From Diospyros lotus (taxonomy: Eukaryota > Streptophyta > Magnoliopsida > Ericales > Ebenaceae): a DNA stretch of 64,000 nt. The translations under genes were made by a program, and so were the position numbers. The DNA is taken from assembly GCF_014633365.1 (NCBI RefSeq), contig NC_068347.1, forward strand, positions 23,210,433-23,274,432, written 5' to 3'. Of this stretch, positions 1 through 10,415 are shown piece after piece (position 1 is the stretch's first letter; the number at the start of each line of letters is the position of its first letter). The notes under the pieces are model-generated. The model was not told the origin of the DNA. It searched no databases and saw nothing but the letters and a program-made list of their open reading frames with translations.

Positions 1-1210
1 ATCACAATAGAGCTTTATAGGTGCAATCCATTCAATCTTGAGATCATTTAGTAAAATTTTTAGCCACAATAATTCACACATACCTAGAACCATGGATCAG
101 AATTCTACTTCAACACTTGACCTAACAACCACATTTTGTTTCTTGCTTCTCTGTCTCCAAATTACCTCTCAACATGGTACAATAGCCAGAAGTTGATTTT
201 CTATCTACAACATATCATGCATAGTCAACATCTGTGTAGGCCTCTAGTGTCATGGCTTCTCCTTTCTTGAATAGAATGCCTTTCCCAGGTGCTCCCTTCA
301 AATAATGAAGTATCCTATACACAGCTTTAAGATGACTTTCTTTTGGATTGTGCATAAACTGACTTACCACCCCTACAAGCATAGGCTATATCAGGCCGAG
401 TATGAGAGCTAGATATATCAACTTCCCAACTAACCTCTGATAAACTCCTTTGTTAACCATATTGTCTTCTAAAGCTTTTCCTAACTTATGATTAAGCTCA
501 ATAGGGGTTTCAACTGCCTTGCAGCCTAGCAATCCAGTTTCATTCAGGAGATCCATTATATATTTTTGTTGGGAAATGAATATGCCTTCCTTTGAATGAG
601 CCACCTCTATTCCCAAAAAATATTTTAATCTCCCCAAATATTTAATCTTGAATTCCTTCGCTAGACACTCCTTTAATTTTGTCATACCTTTCTCATTATT
701 TCCAGTAACAATAATATCATCCACATACACAATAAGCATTATTACTCTCCCTGTGGCCGAGTGGTGTATAAAAAGTGTATGGTCTCCTTGGCTTTGCCTA
801 TACCCCATGTTAAACATTACACCTGTAAATCTACCAAACCAAGCCCGTGGGGACTATTTCAGTCCATACAGGGCCTTTTTTAGTTTGCATACAACTGGTT
901 CTTTTGTCCCATAACCTGGTGGTAATTCCATATATACCTCTTCTTCTAGATTCTCGTGAAAAAATGCATTTTTAATATCAAATTGATGCAGTGGCCAGTT
1001 TAGTTTAGCAGCCAAGGAAAGAAGAACCCTAACTGTATTCAGCTTTGCCACGGGTGCAAATGTGTCGAAATAATCCACCCCATACACTTGTGTGTACCCC
1101 TTGGCAACTAATCTTGCCTTGTACCGATCTATAGGCCCATCAAAGTTATATTTCATAGTATTGACCCATTTACAACCTATCAGATGTTTTCCTTTAGGTG
1201 ATTTCACCAA
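1..1210 (-). pseudogene. Copia A reverse transcriptase and RNase H remnant
   Basis: The minus-strand reading gives the copia RT block: GCKWV, then [11 protein letters not shown], then [11 protein letters not shown] in 1210-854. An in-frame TAG at 854-856 follows LYGLK. The frame resumes through 817-386 with the intact catalytic YVDD box (codons near 716-730), then YFLGIEV, then QRLVGKLIYL. Below 386 the RNase H part is frameshifted; a recognisable stretch reads KLYCD near position 1. In an active element this protein makes cDNA from the element RNA inside virus-like particles. Here stops and shifts prevent that. The flanking bases at the window edge are still RNase H, so the missing end is the 3' LTR side. 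Confidence 0.85.
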
Positions 1211-2673
1211 ATCCCATATCTGATTTTTTTTCTAGGGCTTTCATCTCAGCCTCCATGGCATCCTTCCAATTCTTTTTCTCTATAGCTTCAGAAAAATTTC
1301 TTGGAATAGGAATAGTGTGTAGGTTGGTAAGAAAGGCTTTGTGGGCAAATGATATCTTAGAAAAGGAAAGAAATAGATGCAAATGATGTTTAGTACAGGC
1401 TCTAGTTCCTTTTCTAAGTGCAATAGGCCAATTCAGATCATATGTATCTGTTTTGGGTGTGGATTCAATACATGTTATAGGGCTATTATTAAGAGTATCG
1501 GTTGAGGAGAAATCTGGAGATGGCTCTGAAATAGTGGCAGAATTGTCAATGTCACTTCTGCCTGCGGAGATTTTAGGACTGGCAGGACTTGTTGGCGATG
1601 TTGGGGCTTGCATAGGGTTAGATTCAGGTTTCTCTCTCCTTGAATATACCTATAGTGGGCAAGGAGTAGATGATGGCACCTCCTCTGATGACACTCCTAC
1701 TGAATCCTTTAGATTAGAAGATGGGTTCAAGGAGAGTGACAGATCATGGTCAGACAATCAGGAAAGATGATGGAGTACTAGAGGTTTTGAAGTAAGATTC
1801 GTTCTCAGCAAATGTCACATTTGCAGATATAAAAAATTTCTTTGAAGGAGGGTGATAGCACCTATAACTTTTTTGTGTAGAGGAATATCCAGTGAACACA
1901 CATTTTAAGGCACAAGGATCTAGCTTTCCTCTATTGACTGTAGGAACATGAACGTAGGTTGTGCACCTGAATATCTTGGCCTGCCAACTACTAGCCACAT
2001 GAAAATCAGGAAAATGGTTAGTCAACAATTGAATTGGGCTATGAGATTCTAAGGTTTTTAATGGAAGTCTATTGATGAGGGAAGTGGTTGTTAGAGCTGC
2101 TTCCCCCCAATAATGTTTTGGTACATTATGGTGAAAGAGAAAGGCTCGAATAACAGCTAAAATGTGGCCATTTTTCCTCTTGGCCACTCCATTCTGTTGA
2201 GGAGTGTAGGGACAAGATGACTCATGAATGATCCCTTTTTGTTGAAAGAAAATAGATAGAGATAGGTTGAAAAAATATCTAACATTGTCAGATCTAAACC
2301 GTTTTATTCCTATTCCAAACTGAGTTTTGATCATAGTATAAAATGTAAGAAATACACGGCTTACCTTTGATTTTGTTTTCAACAAATACAACCAAACCAC
2401 CCTAGTACAATCATCCACAAATATAACAAACCATTTTGCCCCAGAAATATTGGGAACATTTGATGGACCCCAAATGTCACTATGAATTAGAGAAAACGGA
2501 GAATCGATCATTTTATTGGATAGAGGAAAAGACACTCGTTTATGTTTTGCAAGTTCACACACAACACAACTAAAATGTTTAAAGTCAAGACCTTTGGCTA
2601 AATCAAGAAACATTAATTTGAGAGTGAGAAAAAAGGGATGACCAAGCCTATAGTGTTCTAACCACATCTTATC
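1194..2673 (-). pseudogene. Copia A integrase and integrase-RT linker
   Basis: A 305-residue open stretch (2667-1750) carries the integrase zinc finger (HYRLGHP followed by CVVCELAKH) and the core: HSDIWGP with the first catalytic Asp, then FRSDN with the second. The third acidic residue, normally Glu in NGVAERK, is Lys here (NGVAKRK), so the DDE triad is broken. The GKLDP and GYSS motifs typical of the copia integrase C-terminal region follow. From 1613 to 1194 comes the linker, ending in the copia signature WPIALRKGTR and then WKDAMEAE, which leads into RT. The upstream (N-terminal) side stops at the solo LTR inserted at 2674. Non-functional, but the large intact frame suggests it is not ancient. 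Confidence 0.87.
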
Positions 2674-4500
2674 TGAAGGTATTTACGAATCATAACGCAG
2701 CGAAAAAATAAAAAACTTAACCGTAAATACCTTTAGGATCTCTCCAAGGGAATAGATTACGGAATGATGGCAAATGATTATCTCTTAATGTGAAGATCCA
2801 GTCCCGAAAAGCGATGATCCGAAGCCGTTCAATTGCTTGGCCTCTAACAGTATCAACAAGAGTTTGCAATCCAAGAACCTTGCAGGGGGCGACTTCCCTG
2901 AGGACGAAAGAGCGCTAGCTCAAAAAGGCGGCGTGGGAGCTTTCTCTCATGCACGTCAAACAGTATCAATCGCTAGGAGAGGCACACAATTCATTACAAA
3001 AGGAACCACATAAGGGCTATTTATAACCCTTAGGCACAAAACCCTAATTGAGGTTTTGGGGCGCATGGTATTTTAAGCTCATGTTTTAAACCCTTTAAAA
3101 CATAGAATTGGGCTTTCCCTTTTATTCTTCTCCTTGGGCATTATGTTTTAAACACTTTAAAACAACCCATTGGGTCTTAGTTTTAAACACTTTAAAACAG
3201 CCCATTAAGCTCCTTAATCCACCCAATGTCCTTAGGTTAGTTTCATAAATAAGTCCATATATTAATTAAGTAACAATCCACCGAGACCCAAGCCCTTAAT
3301 TTGGGTAGCCTAGTCCAACTAGGGTTTCAGGTGAATTATGATAAACTTAATTAATAGACTTATTTATTATAAGTTCTAAAATATTAACTATTAATATTTA
3401 AGAACTCTAGCTCCTCATTAGGATTCCCTAATCCTAATCGAGCCCGCCATTACCTTGTAATTGCAAACCCTTATTACGTGTGACCCATTAGGCTTCTACA
3501 TATGTTGGCCATAACTTTATTGAATAAAGCCATAGACCATGAGAGGAGTCTAGCAGCCCATTATGACCCCCAATTGATAGAAGAATCAATTTATGATCGA
3601 TGCCTTTTAGTGATGGTCTTTTCATGCAATTCAATCCCTTCATCGGTTTAAAGTGTCTTAATCAAGCGGGGACATGGATTGTGCATCAATGCCCATTTAG
3701 TGCCAGATTATTATATTTTTTTGGTTCCTGGAAAGTATAGCTTCATAAATCTCTATCCTATTATAGTCATAGACTTATAAGCTATATTTCCCCTAAGGGC
3801 TCATGAGACATATCTCCTCAAATTAGGGGTCGATGAATCCTGTCTTGGCTCACACCCAGCCTTCACATGCTTCATGCCATACTCAATCACTATTGTACTC
3901 ACACCCCTTATTGAGATGCTTCCTGAACAGTGTCAAAAGTATATGAATCCACATGCAAGACACAGTGGTGACCTCAAGTCAAATGATCACTTGCACAACC
4001 ACCATTAGAGGTTTCCTTAAGACACTCTTACAAGATTTATAAGGAATCATTTTGGTCAGCTCACTGTCCAGTAAACTTGTACTCACCAACAAGCACCTGT
4101 GTATTAGCTTAGGTATCCCATACCCACAGTTTGTAATATTAACTACTACCTTTTCTAAAGGTAACAGCATAGCACACACCGGTCTCTTTGTGTCATTGAT
4201 GTCCCATCTCGATGACACTTTTGATTAGGGACAGGTTTAAGGTTGTACTTTTAGGTATATCAAGGACCTTACAATTGAAGTCACACCTCAATTCCTTTCT
4301 ACACAGAGTAAATCTAGGGACTTTATCTTTAGGTATATTGTATTTAAGTAATTACTAAATAAACAAATAAATACAAAAGACAAAGCTTGTCAATAAATAA
4401 CATGAACATGAAATAACTAGATATATTACTCAATAAATATACCATATCTTAATGTATCAAGTATAACTTAACTCTTAAGTTATAGGGCATACACTTAACA
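2674..4500 (-). mobile_element. Solo LTR (family I, copy 1) inserted in copia A
   Basis: The 1827-bp insert begins TGAAGG and ends TTAACA (TG...CA ends). It is flanked by a perfect 5-bp target duplication TTATC (2669-2673 and 4501-4505). It interrupts copia A exactly between protease and integrase coding sequence. No primer-binding site, polypurine tract or coding region is seen, so it is a solo LTR left by recombination. On the minus strand a TATAAATAG box lies about 350 bp before its end (plus position near 3015), as expected of an LTR promoter. A second copy, in the other orientation, lies at 57576-59433. The copies differ in the number of a 34-35-bp internal repeat. Confidence 0.9.
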
Positions 4501-4505
4501 TTATC

Positions 4506-5974
4506 TTCATTGGATTGAGCTAGGCATGACATAAGAGGAAGAGACTGCTTCTTATCCTGTCCACCTGGTTTCTCAAGGTAGTAAAGTCCTTCCCTAGCCC
4601 TAGCAAGCCTAATCATCCTCTTCTTGCCCTATTCTTGTATCTCACAGACATCATAATGGAAAAATACACTGCAATTAGTGTCTTCAATGAGTTTTTGGAT
4701 AGATATGAGATTAGTGGTAAGAGAGTCGTCTACCATTATGATTTTTCTTGAGCTAGAACATGGGTTATAGGAGATGAACAAGTGTAGGTAGGATGTCATG
4801 TGGTTTGAAGCACTTGAATCTAGGATCCAGTAATTTTGGTGCAAAGTTTCTAAAGCATGTAGGGAAAAAGATAAGGAAGAAGTACCGGGCAAGAGAGTGG
4901 GTACCTTTTTCTGCTTTCTTGTCTAGGGACCCCAACAAATTCCTCAGCCTTTCAATTTCTATCTTGTTGAGTTCAAAAATCTCCCCTCCTTGTTCTGAAT
5001 CCCTTGGTTCGGATTCCTGACTGTTGCTTGCCATATAGGCCTATCCCTACACTTGGCTTCTTAGCTAGGCTTTTTACAATAGGTACACCATAAAGAATCC
5101 CTATCTGTAGGTTTCTTCTCATCTCTAGGTCCTTTGCTCTGATGGTGAGCTTTCAAGGACACTAGAGCTAAGCTCTCATTCAAAATAAGTTCCAGTATTA
5201 CACCCCTTCTCCCTTCTTCTGCTTGTATTAGAGAGATTACCTCATTCAAGGAAGGGATGTCTTCCTTGCCAAGAATTTGCACTATGACCGCATCAAATTC
5301 TATGTTGAGGTCGGCTAAAAAATCATACGTTCGCTCATTTTCAACAAATCTCTTATGTAGTGCAACATCCTCACTGCACTTCATCTTTAGACACTAGCAG
5401 TGGTCAAGCTCTTGCCATAGAGTTTGCAACAAATTCACATACTCGGTAATGGTCTTCATACCTTGCTTGGTTGCTGCCACCCTTGCCCGTATTTCATAGA
5501 TTTGAGCTGCATCCTTGACCTTTGAATAGGTCAACTTTATGGCCTCTCATATATCCTTGGTTGTTGTCAAGAATATGACAGTTTCACTGATTTCTATAAT
5601 CATGGAATTCTAGAGGCAAGACATCACCAAGGAGTCTTCTTCATCCCATGCTTCAAACGCTGAATCACTCTCCTTTGGGCCAGTTCCCAACAGGTGGTTG
5701 AGCTTCCCCTTTTCTTTAAGGAAGGTTCAGATCAATTGTGACCACTTCAGATAGTTCTCACCATTCAAGCGATAAGTTGTCTAAAGACTCTGCAATTCCC
5801 CCCCCCCCCCCCGGAGCCCCCATTTTGAGTTCCAACAACCGCAATCTTCGAGGTATAGCTAGATGATGAATCGGGTGAAGGGTCTTGAATGGTAGACATG
5901 CTCAATGAAGGTTGGGTGGAAGAAGGGAAAAATAAACTAATGGAGAGAAGAATAGGAAAAATGCTTCTCTTCAA
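4506..5974 (-). pseudogene. Copia A gag and protease remnant
   Basis: Minus-strand fragments give gag: an N-terminal part with a Gly-run (5974-5765), then the NYLKWSQLI block in a frame with stops (5764-5385), then FLADLNIEFD and the first half of a zinc knuckle, CTYCKKP, cut by a stop (5384-5061). Protease follows (4892-4629) as WILDSSASNHMTS. The retropepsin signature D-S-G is D-S-S here. Compared with copia C, about 25 residues are missing just before NLISIQKL, an apparent in-frame deletion. A run of 15 C (5798-5812) lies in the gag start and encodes the poly-Gly; it may have arisen by slippage. The remnant is not functional. Confidence 0.82.
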
Positions 5975-6239
5975 TCTTATTCATCTCTCACGAGAGGAAT
6001 CCAATTTATACAGACTTCCTTACATAGAAAGTTGCTAAAAACTAGTTTAGGAAAGATTTCTAAACCTAGATTAGGAAACTATTCAACTTTAAGATACAAC
6101 AAATCAACTGGAGATATACTAATCTAGATCTAGAAGATACAATTCTAATTTTAGATAATATATACAAATTACAATCAATCAATACCGATTGAGTCTTGTC
6201 CGAGATTGGGAGCAAGACCAGAACCCTTAATTGCTGACA
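5975..6239 (-). repeat. Putative 5' LTR and leader of copia A
   Basis: The minus strand starts TGTCAGCAATTAAGG at 6239 and runs AT-rich towards the gag start. It includes a TATAAATTGG-like box near 6010. TGTCA is also the start of the LTR of the related element C. I cannot find the expected tRNA-iMet primer site (TGGTATCAGAGC), so the LTR end is not fixed and part may be deleted. Confidence 0.45.
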
Positions 6240-6240
6240 C

Positions 6241-6335
6241 ATGCATTTATTTGTTTGACAGTTGGGATAAAAAATTGTAGTGCATCTTGTGTACTGCAAT
6301 CACAAGTATGCATACATACAATGCATAGATATATA
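6241..6335. repeat. Copy 1 of a dispersed non-coding duplication
   Basis: The stretch GCATTTATTTGTTTGA, then a GTTGGGA-AAAAATTG stretch, then TATGCATA-type sequence, recurs at 7869-7965 in the same orientation with moderate divergence. It lies just outside copia A. This suggests an old local duplication or two copies of an unrecognised short repeat. Confidence 0.5.
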
Positions 6336-7189
6336 GGGGTGAATGCAGCTACACCATGGTAGTTTTGTTGAATGTTCTGGCAGGCTTAGGGTCCAGCATT
6401 TTCTTATTCATATTGGAGACTCTTTCATGCTACCTAGTAGCAAAGTACTCAATAGCCTCTCTCTCTACATATATATCTGTTTATACATCCATGTGCCTCA
6501 GATACACTCGCCTGTAGGGAGTTAGGATACAATCCCCTAGGATAAAAGACCATTTGAGGTAAGGTACAAATGATATATTCTTTATAATTTACCTTTTAGT
6601 GACTAAAATACCATCATATATATATAATGCATCACTATCACAATTTAGGATGTAATATTTGTATATTAAAATTTTAATCATTTATTATGACAATAATTTT
6701 GGTAGTTTATAGTTATGATATTGTTTTAACTATATGTCATAAAATATAGTATTATAGACCATTATTTAATCATGGGGTTGTTATAATTATATGCTAAAGT
6801 TATAGAACTTCTTAACATTATCTATATTACAAAGAAGATGTTATGAATTTTAACTTGGCATAACAATATATATATATATATATATATATTACAAAACAAA
6901 CTTTCTAGCATTTTGTTATATTTGGTAATATATGGCAAGGTATGTAATAATAGAATATAATTGTTCCAAGCCTTAATCCCATTTTAACTTTCTAATCATC
7001 TCTATCAATGACCATATCTTTTTATATCTCATGTCATGTTTAAAGGTTTTCGCAAGTATTTTTAGTCTTTCATTGAAGTTTCTGTTACAAACTTTTTCCT
7101 TCTAATTAGTGCAACTTTGGTATTCTTCTTCTCACATGTCTATAAACTATTGTAATCACATCTGGCATATCTTATCTTTAATAAGCATC
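6336..7189. other. AT-rich intergenic stretch, no gene seen
   Basis: No reading frame with codon structure or similarity to a known family. It contains a (TA)n microsatellite at 6866-6889 and short A/T runs. It could hold old transposon debris that I cannot assign. Confidence 0.6.
6866..6889. repeat. (TA)n microsatellite
   Basis: About 12 TA dinucleotides in a row in AT-rich DNA. Confidence 0.9.
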
Positions 7190-7405
7190 TCTCTAATTTT
7201 ATTGAAGATAAGATGCATGAGACATGATTAAATTGGTTTGGTCACATGAAAAGAATACCAATAGAGGCTCTTGTGAGGAGAGTGAATGGAGTATAACAAG
7301 AATTTAACTGAAAAGGTAGAGAGGGAGACCAAGAAATGACTGACAAGTTAGAATTCATGTAGCCAAACTTATATGGTAGGATTAAGGCTTGATATGTTGT
7401 TTTAG
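7190..7405 (+). mobile_element. RTE-type LINE 3' terminal relic
   Basis: The plus strand translates, with breaks, to the C-terminal tail of plant RTE reverse transcriptases: a stretch like ETRLNWFGHMKRIPIEAL, followed by a basic RG-rich part. It ends with the characteristic LINE tail GTAGCC...GGATTAAGGCTTGATATGTTGTT. Related tails occur inverted at 21613-21700 and 44316-44405. The copy is 5'-truncated, as is common for LINEs. Confidence 0.72.
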
Positions 7406-8140
7406 TAAATTAAATCATCCTGTCCTGAAGGCATGATAAGTCCTAGACTATATTTATGCACAAATATATAAAAATTGAGATGTATCATATTCTTTTAATT
7501 TATGTGTATCTACTACTATGTCAGCAGATGGTTGCTTCCTCTGAATCAAATTACTACAGAACCATAAAGGAAGGGATTTTGATATTTAGTGATTTCATTG
7601 ATCCCATTTGTATGCATAATTATTTCATATTGAACATCTAGGTCTTACTCATTTATTGCATTAAGTTTTGTAATATCTTCAGTTCCTTCATTTCTTTCAC
7701 ATTTTCTTCTCTATATTAGCATAGTTGGATGAAATAATTCACTTTGTCCACTATTTCTTCTTGTAATTTCCTTGTATTCATTTATGGAGTATATTGATTG
7801 AAGTAATTTTCTTGATTTGTTTTGTGGCTTTAGTTATGCTCTTAATGACAGTCAAAACTTGGTTAAACATTTGTTTTTTGCATTTATTTGTTTGATGTTG
7901 GGACAAAAATTGGACTTGCATTGCATATGTTGCAATCCCTAGTATGCATATATGCATAAAGTGCTTATGTATAAGGGTAAAAGTAATTACCTGAAATAAG
8001 TTTAACAGTGACCTTTGTAGAATGCAGTGTTTAGTGTATAGCTCTTACCAACCTTGTCTTATTGTGGCTGTGCTTGGATACACCATTTTGTTCCTCTTGC
8101 AAAGACCCACGACCATGCAAGTCTTGAACCTTTGTGCTCG

Positions 8141-8171
<31 letters not shown>

Positions 8172-9151
8172 AAAGTTTCTAGGGTTCTCATATTGCTCCA
8201 ATGCACTTTGTCAACAATTGGGTCTTAATTGTCTCTTGATTACATTATTAAAATCAAGCTCTCCCCAAGGTCATGATATAGGCCCTAGACTATATATCTA
8301 CGCACACATAGGCATAGATATATCAAAATCTTTAATGAGTGCAACTGGAATATTTTCTGAGTGTCACTTAAATGCTTTAAATTTTGATCTTCATTATAAC
8401 AGGGAATAACTTCTAATTTAATGATTGAGTTTTGTTCATGCTTACTTGCAATTCCTAATTGTTTTCAGCTATTTTCCACTGGTTTTCTTTTCTAGTCAAT
8501 ATATGCTTTGCTTTTACTTTTTAATTTCAACTTTTTGTCTGGGTATTGCGACTCCATATAAGTTTTTTTTTTGGAAACATACTAAATTAAATTATCTGCC
8601 ACCTAAATAGAACATGAGAATGATAAATTTCTCCATTGATGTTTCACTTTGATGATAGTGTGCCAAGTGTCTTACAGCATGTCTCAGACTAGCATTCTTT
8701 TATTGCAAATATGGAAACAAGTCGGTCCCTGCCTGATTGCTTCCAATACCTGGTTATTTAGTCAGTTTATTAGAGAACCTTCCCTTTACTAGCTTCTATT
8801 GCGAACTTATAACCATATGGATGAAATGGTCTATCTCTTACCCCTTATAAACACCTCCGCCCCCAGACTAAGCGTTATTCTGACTGGGTGGGATTAAATG
8901 GGTGTAAATTTCTTTGAGGAAATGACAGTATCTACAACAAAATATTGAACTGCTATTTTGCAGACTGCTTAGGGAATATTGAAATAACGAATATCTGATA
9001 TGTGCTTCAGTGCCTAATCCTCTGATTGTGGAGTTCAAAATCATGATTAAATTATGGTTTTGCTTAGAGTTTGAATTAATGCAATCATGTGTTATATTGG
9101 TTTGCTTTTGTTTACCTGCAACAACAATTGTCCTATTTTGCTGTTTTGCAG
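7406..9151. other. 5' flank and probable 5'-UTR intron of the AT-hook gene
   Basis: No protein-coding gene is seen. A (CA)n run lies at 8153-8171. A second copy of the 6241 repeat lies at 7869-7965. A TATAAAC box occurs near 8845, with a pyrimidine tract and TTTTGCAG acceptor at 9144-9151. This pattern fits a leader exon somewhere in 8870-9000 and an intron ending at 9151, but the leader exon limits cannot be fixed from sequence alone. Confidence 0.4.
7869..7965. repeat. Copy 2 of the dispersed non-coding duplication
   Basis: Same-orientation relative of 6241-6335, sharing GCATTTATTTGTTTGA and the downstream TATGCATA block. Origin unknown. Confidence 0.5.
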
Positions 9152-9179
9152 ACAGCAAGTTTTCCAAAAATTCCTGGAG

Positions 9180-10415
9180 ATGGACCAAGTTAACCAAGGC
9201 AGCAACAATGAAGCTCCACCAAACCTACCTGTGAAACGAAAACGTGGTCGCCCTCGTAAGGATCATAGCCTAAGTCATGGGAAGAGTGTTAAGGTGCCCC
9301 CTGGATTTGGGGGGGTTAATGGAAACCAATTTCATGATGTAGATGCCACTGAAAATGCCAATGATAGTATTGTGGGCCAGGCAGTTACAGGTGTTGTTGA
9401 GGCAGCATTTGATGCTGGCTATTTGCTTACCGTTAAAATTGGCAACTCCAATGTCAGTCTTAGGGGCGTTGTTTTCAAGCCAGGACATTTTGTTCCTATC
9501 TCTGCAGAAAATGATGTGGCACCACATGTTCAAATGATTAGCAGAAACGAAGTTTCCTTTCCTGTGCAAAATCAATCCCGTGTACGTGGTCGTCGCCCTC
9601 GATCCAGAGAGAGGAATGAGCAGCGTGGCAATCTTAGTGGATCCGGAACTGGTCATTTACTGAATGAATCAGACCCCACTAGTCAACTGCATAATCTTGC
9701 TCCAGCTACTGATCAGGTGTCTGCAGAAGGCAAAGATACATTACCAGCAGCAGCCTATACTGTCCCTTCTGTAGGCTCCAGAGGCACTGTGGTGCCTGTT
9801 GTACTACCAATTGCCAACCAAGTCAACAAAGTGCCTGCAGATTTATCCCTAGCTGCTGATACAGTAGCCTCTAAAAAGAAACAGGTGAAGACAGTTTCAA
9901 ACCAAGTGCCCCTCTTTCAACCTCAGACCAGCCACCTGGTAACACCAGAAGATTTGCAGAATGATAATGGCCCTTTTCAACAAGGCCCAGAAGAAGTCTT
10001 GCATGGGGAAGTAGTAGTATCAATGAAGCCGACTGGGGTTTCTACACCCAATGAAGTTGATGGGGTCCATTTCTCTTCACAGTCCCCTCAAGCACAAATT
10101 GAGAACAGTGAGGCAGCTGATAAAAGGGAAAAAGGTTCTGGCCTTTCCTTACAAAGAGAGAGTGTAGATAAGAATGAGGCTCTCTTTGTAGAGCCTCTCC
10201 AAAGTGTCCCTACTGATACTCCCAATCCATCAGGCCGTATTGACAAGCCTCCTGAGCACAACAATATTGGCAGAATGTGTGAGCTGTTGCAGGTAAAATG
10301 AAAGTTTAGAACTCATGTAACCTCATTGAATAGCTATTTTGCCTACCTCAAAATTCATCAATATAGTTGCTTTCTCCAGGCTTTGCAGGACAATATGATA
10401 GAACCAGATACCTAA
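9180..10415 (+). CDS. AT-hook motif DNA-binding protein, 382 aa, two coding exons
   Basis: The exons are 9180-10292 (371 codons) and 10380-10415 (11 codons plus TAA). The junction is in phase 0, with donor CAG|GTAAAA and acceptor TTCTCCAG|GC. The protein has a canonical AT-hook at residues 19-27 (KRKRGRPRK), which binds the minor groove of AT-rich DNA. A conserved beta-rich block spans about 66-108 (GVVEAAFDAGYLLTVKIG, then FKPGHFVPI), and a second basic RGRRPR patch lies at 136-141. The rest is long, low-complexity and probably disordered. A nuclear chromatin-associated role is inferred; there is no catalytic domain. The start is the Met at 9180, because the open frame reaching up to 9087 runs through a polypyrimidine tract and TTTTGCAG acceptor. 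From memory, the closest family is the plant AT-hook proteins of the At5g54930 type. The gene converges on the Ataxin-2-like gene. Confidence 0.85.
10380..10415 (+). CDS. AT-hook gene, short last coding exon
   Basis: Eleven codons (ALQDNMIEPDT) and TAA after a TTTCTCCAG acceptor. It continues the upstream frame exactly (MCELLQ before the intron). Without splicing the frame would read two codons (V, K) into the intron and stop. The in-phase fit supports the exon, but it is short. Confidence 0.72.
   Translation, partial: ALQDNMIEPDT

Larger units (their letters stand above)
1..6239 (-). mobile_element. Ty1/copia retrotransposon A, truncated by window edge
   Basis: Read on the minus strand, the interval has the copia order: gag (about 5974 to 5061), protease (5034 to 4629), integrase (2667 to 1750), linker, reverse transcriptase (1210 to 386) and RNase H (385 to 1). 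Gag, protease and integrase before RT is the Ty1/copia order. The frame is broken by many stops and frameshifts, so the element is dead. A 1.8-kb solo LTR (2674-4500) splits it between the protease and integrase parts. The likely 5' LTR edge is at 6239, where the minus strand begins TGTCAGC. The 3' LTR lies outside the window, so no target duplication can be checked. It encodes a product close to that of copia C at 28739-34230. Confidence 0.88.

Noticed and set aside
9087..9179. Upstream in-frame Met of the AT-hook ORF (MCYIGLLLFTC)
   Set aside because: This stretch is the pyrimidine-rich intron end with a TTTTGCAG acceptor at 9151; the AT-hook protein more likely starts at 9180.
9270..9656. 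Minus-strand open frame within the AT-hook exon
   Set aside because: Antisense shadow of a strongly supported coding exon.
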